Source of the DNA: Coleophora flavipennella
Taxonomy: Eukaryota > Arthropoda > Insecta > Lepidoptera > Coleophoridae
DNA length: 64,000 bases
Direction of reading: 5' to 3'
Assembly: GCA_947284805.1 (NCBI GenBank)
Contig: OX369279.1
Span: 151,501 to 215,500, forward strand
In this document: positions 52,301 through 63,646 of the stretch, piece by piece
How the letters are laid out: every line of letters begins with the position of its first letter
Position numbering within the stretch: position 1 is the first letter of the stretch
Notes under the pieces: model-generated
The model's database searches: none
The model's input: the letters and a program-made list of their open reading frames with translations, nothing else
Told to the model about the DNA's origin: nothing
Made by a program: the position numbers and the translations under genes

Positions 52301-55300
52301 CAGGACAGACACCCAGTGCTTCTGCAACATACGACTGGGTGTAATATAGTAAACATGCCCAGCGTGTGGGTGAACCAGGGCGGACACCCAGTGCTTCTGC
52401 AACATACGACTGGGTGTAATATAGTAAACATGCCCAGCGTGTGGGTGAACCAGGGCGGACACCCAGTGCTTCTGCAGCACATCACTGGGTGTAATATAGT
52501 AAACATGCCCAGCGTGTGGGTGAACCAGGACAGACACCCAGTGCTTCTGCAACATACGACTGGGTGTAATATAGTAAACATGCCCAGCGTGTGGGTGAAC
52601 CAGGGCGGACACCCAGTGCTTCTGCAACATACGACTGGGTGTAATATAGTAAACATGCCCAGCGTGTGGGTGAACCAGGGCGGACACCCAGTGCTTCTGC
52701 AACATACGACTGGGTGTAATATAGTAAACATGCCCAGAGTGTGGGTGAACCAGGACAGACACCCAGTGCTTCTGCAACATACGACTGGGTGTAATATAGT
52801 AAACATGCCCAGAGTGTGGGTGAACCAGGACAGACACCCAGTGCTTCTGCAACATACGACTGGGTGTAATATAGTAAACATGCCCAGAGTGTGGGTGAAC
52901 CAGGACAGACACCCAGTGCTTCTGCAACATACGACTGGGTGTAATATAGTAAACATGCCCAGCGTGTGGGTGAACCAGGGCGGACACCCAGTGCTTCTGC
53001 AGCACATCACTGGGTGTAATATAGTAAACATGCCCAGCGTGTGGGTGAACCAGGACAGACACCCAGTGCTTCTGCAACATACGACTGGGTGTAATATAGT
53101 AAACATGCCCAGCGTGTGGGTGAACCAGGGCGGACACCCAGTGCTTCTGCAACATACGACTGGGTGTAATATAGTAAACATGCCCAGCGTGTGGGTGAAC
53201 CAGGGCGGACACCCAGTGCTTCTGCAACATACGACTGGGTGTAATATAGTAAACATGCCCAGAGTGTGGGTGAACCAGGACAGACACCCAGTGCTTCTGC
53301 AACATACGACTGGGTGTAATATAGTAAACATGCCCAGAGTGTGGGTGAACCAGGACAGACACCCAGTGCTTCTGCAACATACGACTGGGTGTAATATAGT
53401 AAACATGCCCAGAGTGTGGGTGAACCAGGACAGACACCCAGTGCTTCTGCAACATACGACTGGGTGTAATATAGTAAACATGCCCAGAGTGTGGGTGAAC
53501 CAGGACAGACACCCAGTGCTTCTGCAACATACGACTGGATGTAATATAGTAAACATGCCCAGCGTGTGGGTGAACCAGGGCGGACACCCAGTGCTTCTGC
53601 AACATACGACTGGGTGTAATATAGTAAACATGCCCAGAGTGTGGGTGAACCAGGACAGACACCCAGTGCTTCTGCAACATACGACTGGGTGTAATATAGT
53701 AAACATGCCCAGAGTGTGGGTGAACCAGGACAGACACCCAGTGCTTCTGCAACATACGACTGGGTGTAATATAGTAAACATGCCCAGAGTGTGGGTGAAC
53801 CAGGACAGACACCCAGTGCTTCTGCAACATACGACTGGGTGTAATATAGTAAACATGCCCAGCGTGTGGGTGAACCAGGGCGGACACCCAGTGCTTCTGC
53901 AGCACATGACTGGGTGTAATATAGTAAACATGCCCAGAGTGTGGGTGAACCAGGGCGGACACCCAGTGCTTCTGCAACATACGACTGGGTGTAATATAGT
54001 AAACATGCCCAGAGTGTGGGTGAACCAGGACAGACACCCAGTGCTTCTGCAACATACGACTGGGTGTAATATAGTAAACATGCCCAGAGTGTGGGTGAAC
54101 CAGGACAGACACCCAGTGCTTCTGCAACATACGACTGGGTGTAATATAGTAAACATGCCCAGAGTGTGGGTGAACCAGGACAGACACCCAGTGCTTCTGC
54201 AACATACGACTGGGTGTAATATAGTAAACATGCCCAGAGTGTGGGTGAACCAGGGCGGACACCCAGTGCTTCTGCAACATACGACTGGGTGTAATATAGT
54301 AAACATGCCCAGAGTGTGGGTGAACCAGGACAGACACCCAGTGCTTCTGCAACATACGACTGGGTGTAATATAGTAAACATGCCCAGAGTGTGGGTGAAC
54401 CAGGACAGACACCCAGTGCTTCTGCAACATACGACTGGGTGTAATATAGTAAACATGCCCAGAGTGTGGGTGAACCAGGACAGACACCCAGTGCTTCTGC
54501 AACATACGACTGGGTGTAATATAGTAAACATGCCCAGAGTGTGGGTGAACCAGGACAGACACCCAGTGCTTCTGCAACATACGACTGGGTGTAATATAGT
54601 AAACATGCCCAGAGTGTGGGTGAACCAGGGCGGACACCCAGTGCTTCTGCAACATACGACTGGGTGTAATATAGTAAACATGCCCAGAGTGTGGGTGAAC
54701 CAGGACAGACACCCAGTGCTTCTGCAACATACGACTGGGTGTAATATAGTAAACATGCCCAGAGTGTGGGTGAACCAGGACAGACACCCAGTGCTTCTGC
54801 AACATACGACTGGGTGTAATATAGTAAACATGCCCTGCGTGTGGGTGAACCAGGGCGGACACCCAGTGCTTCTGCAGCACATGACTGGGTGTAATATAGT
54901 AAACATGCCCAGCGTGTGGGTGAACCAGGACAGACACCCAGTGCTTCTGCAACATACGACTGGGTGTAATATAGTAAACATGCCCAGCGTGTGGGTGAAC
55001 CAGGGCGGACACCCAGTGCTTCTGCAGCACATGACTGGGTGTAATATAGTAAACATGCCCAGCGTGTGGGTGAACCAGGGCGGACACCCAGTGCTTCTGC
55101 AACATACGACTGGGTGTAATATAGTAAACATGCCCTGCGTGTGGGTGAACCAGGGCGGACACCCAGTGCTTCTGCAGCACATGACTGGGTGTAATATAGT
55201 AAACATTCCCAGCGTGTGGGTGAACCAGGACAGACACCCAGTGCTTCTGCAACATACGACTGGGTGTAATATAGTAAACATGCCCAGCGTGTGGGTGAAC

Positions 55301-58300
55301 CAGGGCGGACACCCAGTGCTTCTACAGCACATGACTGGGTGTAATATAGTAAACATGCCCAGCGTGTGGGTGAACCAGGGCGGACACCCAGTGCTTCTGC
55401 AACATACGACTGGGTGTAATATAGTAAACATGCCCAGCGTGTGGGTGAACCAGGGCGGACACCCAGTGCTTCTGCAGCACATGACTGGGTGTAATATAGT
55501 AAACATGCCCAGCGTGTGGGTGAACCAGGGCGGACACCCAGTGCTTCTGCAACATACGACTGGGTGTAATATAGTAAACATGCCCAGCGTGTGAGTGAAC
55601 CAGGGCGGACACCCAGTGCTTCTGCAGCACATGACTGGGTGTAATATAGTAAACATGCCCAGCGTGTGGGTGAACCAGGACAGACACCCAGTGCTTCTGC
55701 AACATACGACTGGGTGTAATATAGTAAACATGCCCAGCGTGTGGGTGAACCAGGGCGGACACCCAGTGCTTCTGCAGCACATCACTGGGTGTAATATAGT
55801 AAACATGCCCAGCGTGTGGGTGAACCAGGACAGACACCCAGTGCTTCTGCAACATACGACTGGGTGTAATATAGTAAACATGCCCAGCGTGTGGGTGAAC
55901 CAGGGCGGACACCCAGTGCTTCTGCAACATACGACTGGGTGTAATATAGTAAACATGCCCAGCGTGTGGGTGAACCAGGGCGGACACCCAGTGCTTCTGC
56001 AACATACGACTGGGTGTAATATAGTAAACATGCCCAGCGTGTGGGTGAACCAGGGCGGACACCCAGTGCTTCTGCAGCACATGACTGGGTGTAATATAGT
56101 AAACATGGCCAGCGTGTGGGTGAACCAGGGCGGACACCCAGTGCTTCTGCAACATACGACTGGGTGTAATATAGTAAACATGCCCAGAGTGTGGGTGAAC
56201 CAGGACAGACACCCAGTGCTTCTGCAACATACGACTGGGTGTAATATAGTAAACATGCCCAGCGTGTGGGTGAACCAGGGCGGACACCCAGTGCTTCTGC
56301 AGCACATGACTGGGTGTAATATAGTAAACATGCCCAGAGTGTGGGTGAACCAGGGCGGACACCCAGTGCTTCTGCAACATACGACTGGGTGTAATATAGT
56401 AAACATGCCCAGAGTGTGGGTGAACCAGGACAGACACCCAGTGCTTCTGCAACATACGACTGGGTGTAATATAGTAAACATGCCCAGAGTGTGGGTGAAC
56501 CAGGACAGACACCCAGTGCTTCTGCAACATACGACTGGGTGTAATATAGTAAACATGCCCAGAGTGTGGGTGAACCAGGACAGACACCCAGTGCTTCTGC
56601 AACATACGACTGGGTGTAATATAGTAAACATGCCCAGCGTGTGGGTGAACCAGGGCGGACACCCAGTGCTTCTGCAGCACATGACTGGGTGTAATATAGT
56701 AAACATGCCCAGAGTGTGGGTGAACCAGGGCGGACACCCAGTGCTTCTGCAACATACGACTGGGTGTAATATAGTAAACATGCCCAGAGTGTGGGTGAAC
56801 CAGGACAGACACCCAGTGCTTCTGCAACATACGACTGGGTGTAATATAGTAAACATGCCCAGAGTGTGGGTGAACCAGGGCGGACACCCAGTGCTTCTGC
56901 AACATACGACTGGGTGTAATATAGTAAACATGCCCAGAGTGTGGGTGAACCAGGACAGACACCCAGTGCTTCTGCAACATACGACTGGGTGTAATATAGT
57001 AAACATGCCCAGAGTGTGGGTGAACCAGGGCGGACACCCAGTGCTTCTGCAACATACGACTGGGTGTAATATAGTAAACATGCCCAGAGTGTGGGTGAAC
57101 CAGGACAGACACCCAGTGCTTCTGCAACATACGACTGGGTGTAATATAATAAACATGCCCAGAGTGTGGGTGAACCAGGACAGACACCCAGTGCTTCTGC
57201 AACATACGACTGGGTGTAATATAGTAAACATGCCCTGCGTGTGGGTGAACCAGGACAGACACCCAGTGCTTCTGCAACATACGACTGGGTGTAATATAAT
57301 AAACATGCCCAGAGTGTGGGTGAACCAGGACAGACACCCAGTGCTTCTGCAACATACGACTGGGTGTAATATAGTAAACATGCCCAGAGTGTGGGTGAAC
57401 CAGGACAGACACCCAGTGCTTCTGCAACATACGACTGGGTGTAATATAGTAAACATGCCCTGCGTGTGGGTGAACCAGGTCGGACACCCAGTGCTTCTGC
57501 AACATACGACTGGGTGTAATATAGTAAACATGCCCAGAGTGTGGGTGAACCAGGACAGACACCCAGTGCTTCTGCAACATACGACTGGGTGTAATATAGT
57601 AAACATGCCCTGCGTGTGGGTGAACCAGGGCGGACACCCAGTGCTTCTGCAACATACGACTGGGTGTAATATAGTAAACATGCCCAGAGTGTGGGTGAAC
57701 CAGGACAGACACCCAGTGCTTCTGCAACATACGACTGGGTGTAATATAGTAAACATGCCCTGCGTTTGGGTGAACCAGGGCGGACACCCAGTGCTTCTGC
57801 AGCACATGACTGGGTGTAATATAGTAAACATGCCCAGCGTGTGGGTGAACCAGGACAGACACCCAGTGCTTCTGCAACATACGACTGGGTGTAATATAGT
57901 AAACATGCCCAGCGTGTGGGTGAACCAGGGCGGACACCCAGTGCTTCTGCAGCACATGACTGGGTGTAATATAGTAAACATGCCCAGCGTGTGGGTGAAC
58001 CAGGGCGGACACCCAGTGCTTCTGCAACATACGACTGGGTGTAATATAGTAAACATGCCCAGCGTGTGGGTGAACCAGGGCGGACACCCAGTGCTTCTGC
58101 AGCACATGACTGGGTGTAATATAGTAAACATGCCCAGCGTGTGGGTGAACCAGGGCGGACACCCAGTGCTTCTGCAACATACGACTGGGTGTAATATAGT
58201 AAACATGCCCAGCGTGTGGGTGAACCAGGGCGGACACCCAGTGCTTCTGCAGCACATGACTGGGTGTAATATAGTAAACATGCCCAGCGTGTGGGTGAAC

Positions 58301-59692
58301 CAGGACAGACACCCAGTGCTTCTGCAACATACGACTGGGTGTAATATAGTAAACATGCCCAGCGTGTGGGTGAACCAGGGCGGACACCCAGTGCTTCTGC
58401 AGCACATCACTGGGTGTAATATAGTAAACATGCCCAGCGTGTGGGTGAACCAGGACAGACACCCAGTGCTTCTGCAACATACGACTGGGTGTAATATAGT
58501 AAACATGCCCAGCGTGTGGGTGAACCAGGGCGGACACCCAGTGCTTCTGCAACATACGACTGGGTGTAATATAGTAAACATGCCCAGCGTGTGGGTGAAC
58601 CAGGGCGGACGCCCAGTGCTTCTGCAGCACATGACTGGGTGTAATATAGTAAACATGGCCAGCGTGTGGGTGAACCAGGGCGGACACCCAGTGCTTCTGC
58701 AACATACGACTGGGTGTAATATAGTAAACATGCCCAGCGTGTGGGTGAACCAGGGCGGACACCCAGTGCTTCTGCAGCACATGACTGGGTGGAATATAGT
58801 AAACATGCCCAGCGAGTGGGTGAACCATGGCGGACACCCAGTGCTTCTGCAGCACATGACTGGGTGTAATATAGTAAACATGCCCAGCGTGTGGGTGAAC
58901 CAGGGCGGACACCCAGAGCTTCTGCAACATACGACTGGGTGTAATATAGTAAACATGCCCAGCGTGTGGGTGAACCAGGGCGGACACCCAGTGCTTCTGC
59001 AGCACATGACTGGGTGTAATATAGTAAACATGCCCAGCGTGTGGGTGAACCAGGGCGGACACCCAGTGCTTCTGAAACATACGACTGGGTGTAATATAGT
59101 AAACATGCCCAGCGTGTGGGTGAACCAGGGCGGACACCCAGTGCTTCTGCAGCACATGACTGGGTGGAATATAGTGAACATGCCCAGCGAGTGGGTGAAC
59201 CAGGGCGGACACCCAGTGCTTCTGCAGCACATGACTGGGTGTAATATAGTAAACATGCCCAGCGTGTGGGTGAACCATGGCGGACACCCAGTGCTTCTGC
59301 AGCACATGACTGGGTGTAATATAGTAAACATGCCCAGCGTGTGGGTGAACCAGGGCGGACACCCAGTGCTTCTGCAGCACATGACTGAGTGTAATATAGT
59401 AAACATGCCCAGCGTGTGGGTGAACCAGGGCGGACACCCAGTGCTTCTGCAACATACGACTGGGTGTAATATAGTAAACATGCCCAGCGTGTGGGTGAAC
59501 CAGGGTGGACACCCAGTGCCTCTGCAGCACATGACTGGGTGTAATATAGTAAACATGCCCAGCGAGTGGGTGAACCATGGCGGACACCCAGTGCTTCTGC
59601 AGCACATGACTGGGTGTAATATAGTAAACATGCCCAGCGTGTGGGTGAACCAGGGCGGACACCTAGTGCTTCTGCAGCATATGACTGGGTGT
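46342..59692. repeat. 75-bp satellite, main block, about 178 monomers without any indel
   Basis: The monomer holds AACATGCCCAG, GTGTGGGTGAACCAGG, ACACCCAGTGCTTCTGCA and ACTGGGTGTAATATAGT. Its phase is unchanged from 46,381 to 59,281 (12,900 bases, exactly 172 periods), so all variation is substitution. Variable sites: CCC(AGA/AGC/TGC)GTG, CAG(GACAGA/GGCGGA/AGCGGA)CAC and the block CAACATACGAC versus CAGCACATGAC or CAGCACATCAC. Each unit contains the 9-base inverted repeat ACACCCAGT / ACTGGGTGT around a 16-base loop. Because 75 is divisible by three and the unit lacks stops in several frames, reading frames stay open for thousands of codons on both strands. The variants change amino acids in every open frame, so I see no sign of protein-level constraint. 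Confidence 0.97.
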
Positions 59693-59936
59693 GACACCCA
59701 GTCACACCCTGGACACTTCATACAACTGGCCAGAAATGCCATTTCAAAAAAGGAATGACGGAACACACAAAAAGGCGGAGCAATTCTATACGTTCGACAA
59801 CCAAACTGTGACCAATCCGTATCAATCTGGGTGGTGAGGGTGTGAGGTCGGAATCTAAAGAGCGGCAGGGAGTGTCCATACTGTATTTTAGTACTAATAT
59901 ATAAACTTTGACCCAGGGCTTCTGCACCACATGACT
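59693..59936 (+). repeat. Dispersed element C as spacer 1 in the satellite
   Basis: GACACCCAGTCACACCCTGG ... GGAATGACGGAACACAC ... TTTTAGTACTAATATATAAA, the reverse complement of 19,876-20,073. It sits between the main satellite block and a block of six monomers. Confidence 0.85.
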
Positions 59937-60379
59937 TAAACATGCCCAGAGTGTGGGTGAACCAGGGCGAACACCCAGTGCTTCTGCAGCACATGACTGT
60001 GTGTAATATAGTAAACATGTCCAGTGTGTGGGTGAACCAGGAAGGACACCCAGTGCTTCTGCAGCACATGACTGGGTGTAATATAGTAAACATGCCCAGC
60101 GTGTGGGTGAACCAGGGCGGACACCCAGTGCTTCTGCAGCACATGACTGAGTGTAATATAGTAAACATGCCCAGCGAGTGGGTGAACCAGGGCGGACACC
60201 CAGTGCTTCTGCAGCACATGACTGAGTGTAATATAGTAAACATGCCCAGCGTGTGGGTGAACCAGGGCGGACACCCAGTGCTTCTGCAGCACATGACTGG
60301 GTGTAATATAGTAAACATGCCCAGCGTGTGGGTGAACCAGGGCGGACACCTGGTGCTTCTGCAGCATATGACTGGGCGT
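59937..60379. repeat. 75-bp satellite, second block, 6 monomers
   Basis: Six units, more divergent than the main block and all with the CAGCACATGAC-type variant. Bounded by two spacer copies. Confidence 0.93.
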
Positions 60380-60623
60380 GACACCCAGTCACACCCTGGA
60401 CACTTCATACTACTGGCCAGAAATGCCATTTCAAAAAAGGAATGACGGAACACACAAAAAGGCGGAGCAATTCTATACGTTCTCAACCAAACTGTGACCA
60501 ATCCGTATCAATCTGGGTGATGAGGGTGTGAGGTCGGAATCTAAAGAGCGGCAGGGAGTGTCCATACTGTATTTTAGTACTAATATATAAACTTTGACCC
60601 GGGGCTTCTGCAGCACATGACTT
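60380..60623 (+). repeat. Dispersed element C as spacer 2 in the satellite
   Basis: Near-identical to spacer 1, offset by 687 bases; differences include GTTCTCAACC for GTTCGACAACC and GACCCGGGG for GACCCAGGG. Spacer plus a few monomers was therefore duplicated as a block. Confidence 0.85.
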
Positions 60624-62200
60624 AAACATGCCCAGAGTGTGGGTGAACCAGGGCGAACACCCAGTGCTTCTGCAGCACATGACTGTGTGTAATATAGTCA
60701 ACATGTCCAGTGTGTGGGTGAACCAGGGCGGACACCCAGTGCTTTTGCAGCACATAACTGGGTGTAGTATAGTAAACATGCCCAGCGTGTGGGTGAACCA
60801 GGGCGGACACCCAGTGCTTCTACAGCACATGACTGAGTGTAATATAGTAAAAATGCCCAGTGTGTGGGTGAACCAGGGCGGACACCCAGTGCTTCTGCAG
60901 CACATGACTGAGTGTAATATAGTAAACATGCCCAGCGTGTGGGTGAACCAGGGCGGACACCCAGTGCTTCTGCAGCACATGACTGGGTGTAATATAGTAA
61001 ACATGCCCAGCGTGTGGGTGAACCAGGGCGGACGCCCAGTGCTTCTGCAGCACATGACTGGGTGTAATATAGTAAACATGCCCAGCGTGTTGGTGAACCA
61101 GGGCGGACACCCAGTGCTTCTGCAGCACATGACTGGGTGTAATATAGTAAACATGCCCAGCGAGTGGGTGAACCAGGGCGGACACCCAGTACTTCTGCAG
61201 CACATGACTGGGTGTAATATAGTAAACATGCCCAGCGTGTGGGTGAACCAGGGCGGACACCCAGTGCTTCTGCAGCACATGACTGGGTGGAATATAGTGA
61301 ACATGCCCAGCGTGTGGGGGAACCAGGGCGGACACCCAGTGCTTCTGCAGCACATGACTGGGTGGAATATAGTGAACATGCCCAGCATGTGGGTGAACCA
61401 GGGCGGACGCCCAGTGCTTCTGCAGCACATGACTGGGTGTAATATAGTAAACATGCCCAGCGTGTGGGTGAACCAGGGCGGACACCCAGTGCTTCTGCAG
61501 CACATGACTGGGTGTAATATAGTAAACATGCCCAGCGTGTGGGTGAACCAGGGCGGACACCCAGTGCTTCTGCAGCACATGACTGAGTGTAATATAGTAA
61601 ACATGCCCAGCGTGTGGGTGAACCAGGGCGGACACCCAGTGCTTCTGCAGCACATGACTGGGTGTAATATAGTAAACATGCCCAGCGTGTGGGTGAACCA
61701 GGGCGGACGCCCAGTGCTTCTGCAGCACATGACTGGGTGTAATATAGTAAACATGCCCAGCGTGTTGGTGAACCAGAGCGGACACCCAGTGCTTCTGCAG
61801 CACATGACTGGGTGTAATATAGTAAACATGCCCAGCGTGTGGGTGAACCAGGGCGGACACCCAGTGCTTCTGCAGCACATGACTGGGTGTAATATAGTAA
61901 ACATGCCCAGCGTGTGGGTGAACCAGGGCGGACGCCCAGTGCTTCTGCAGCACATGACTGGGTGTAATATAGTAAACATGCCCAGCGTGTTGGTGAACCA
62001 GGGCGGACACCCAGTGCTTCTGCAGCACATGACTGGGTGTAATATAGTAAACATGCCCAGCGAGTGGGTGAACCAGGGCGGACACCCAGTACTTCTGCAG
62101 CACATGACTGGGTGTAATACAGTAAACATGCCCAGCATGTGGGTGAACCAGGGCGGACACCCAGTGCTTCTGCAGCACATGACTGGGTGTAATATAGTAA
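60624..62200. repeat. 75-bp satellite, third block, 21 monomers
   Basis: Twenty-one units, almost all with CAGCACATGAC and CAGGGCGGAC. A subset carries GTGTTGGTG, CAGCGAGTGG or GACGCCCAG variants in a recurring order. It ends at AATATAGTAA|AGATTGAG. Confidence 0.95.
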
Positions 62201-62518
62201 AGATTGAGTTTGGAAAGCACCGTATTGCATTATGTTTATTATCTTGAATGTATCCTTTAATTTTTGTCTATTTTAATAACAATCTTAGATACGCCTGTAG
62301 CTCAAAAGCTCAAAAACAATATTTGAAGTTTTACTTTCTTATGTACTCGTAAGTATTTGTCATTGTGCTCAAAATTGTAATATTTCCTTACTTTAAATTA
62401 TGAACCTCCAGGTCCATTTATAACTAAATTTATATAATTAAACAATATATGTATAAATTTATATAATCTATATATATATATAAAATGCTTATGTTAGTAC
62501 GTAAAGCCAGGGTTTTCT
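62201..62518. repeat. Unique-looking flank, duplicated downstream (copy 1)
   Basis: 62,201-62,483 (AGATTGAGTTTGGAAAGCAC to the TATATATATATA run) is repeated apparently without change at 63,343-63,625, offset 1142. The last 35 bases (AAAATGCTTATG ... GGGTTTTC) occur only here, at the junction with the next satellite block. Confidence 0.9.
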
Positions 62519-63342
62519 CATGCCCAGCGTGTTGGTGAACCAGGGCGGACACCCAGTGCTTCTGCAGCACATGACTGGGTGTAATATAGTAAACATGCCC
62601 AGCGAGTGGGTGAACCAGGGCGGACACCCAGTACTTCTGCAGCACATGACTGGGTGTAATATAGTAAACATGCCCAGCGTGTGGGTGAACCAGGGCGGAC
62701 GCCCAGTGCTTCTGCAGCACATGACTGGGTGGAATATAGTGAACATGCCCAGCATGTGGGTGAACCAGGGCGGACGCCCAGTGCTTCTGCAGCACATGAC
62801 TGGGTGTAATATAGTAAACATGCCCAGCGTGTGGGTGAACCAGGGCGGACACCCAGTGCTTCTGCAGCACATGACTGGGTGTAATATAGTAAACATGCCC
62901 AGCGTGTTGGTGAACCAGGGCGGACACCCAGTGCTTCTGCAGCACATGACTGGGTGTAATATAGTAAACATGCCCAGCGAGTGGGTGAACCAGGGCGGAC
63001 ACCCAGTACTTCTGCAGCACATGACTGGGTGTAATATAGTAAACATGCCCAGCGTGTTGGTGAACCAGGGCGGACACCCAGTGCTTCTGCAGCACATGAC
63101 TGGGTGTAATATAGTAAACATGCCCAGCGTGTTGGTGAACCAGGGCGGACACCCAGTGCTTCTGCAGCACATGACTGGGTGTAATATAGTAAACATGCCC
63201 AGCGTGTGGGTGAACCAAGGCGGACACCCAGTACTTCTGCAGCACATGACTGGGTGTAATACAGTAAACATGCCCAGCGTGTGGGTGAACCAGGGCGGAC
63301 ACCCAGTGCTTCTGCAGCACATGACTGGGTGTAATATAGTAA
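62519..63342. repeat. 75-bp satellite, fourth block, 11 monomers
   Basis: Eleven units of the same subtypes as the end of the third block, including the GTGTTGGTG and CAGCGAGTGG variants. With its flank it is a tandem duplicate of the end of block three. Confidence 0.94.
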
Positions 63343-63625
63343 AGATTGAGTTTGGAAAGCACCGTATTGCATTATGTTTATTATCTTGAATGTATCCTTT
63401 AATTTTTGTCTATTTTAATAACAATCTTAGATACGCCTGTAGCTCAAAAGCTCAAAAACAATATTTGAAGTTTTACTTTCTTATGTACTCGTAAGTATTT
63501 GTCATTGTGCTCAAAATTGTAATATTTCCTTACTTTAAATTATGAACCTCCAGGTCCATTTATAACTAAATTTATATAATTAAACAATATATGTATAAAT
63601 TTATATAATCTATATATATATATGT
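63343..63625. repeat. Duplicated flank (copy 2)
   Basis: Copy of 62,201-62,483 by direct comparison, ending at the TATATATATATA run, then new sequence starting GTCGAAGGGTGTGAGG. Confidence 0.9.
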
Positions 63626-63646
63626 CGAAGGGTGTGAGGTTAGGTT

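Noticed and set aside
46282..60501. Giant reading frames (4,739, 3,079, 2,991, 1,446 and 1,387 codons) as protein genes
   Set aside because: They lie wholly in a stop-free satellite whose 75-bp unit is a multiple of three, are open in several frames on both strands at once, and vary mostly at amino-acid-changing positions.
46342..63342. Regular repeat array as a CRISPR
   Set aside because: Units are contiguous, with no unique spacers, there are no cas genes, and the genome is clearly eukaryotic.
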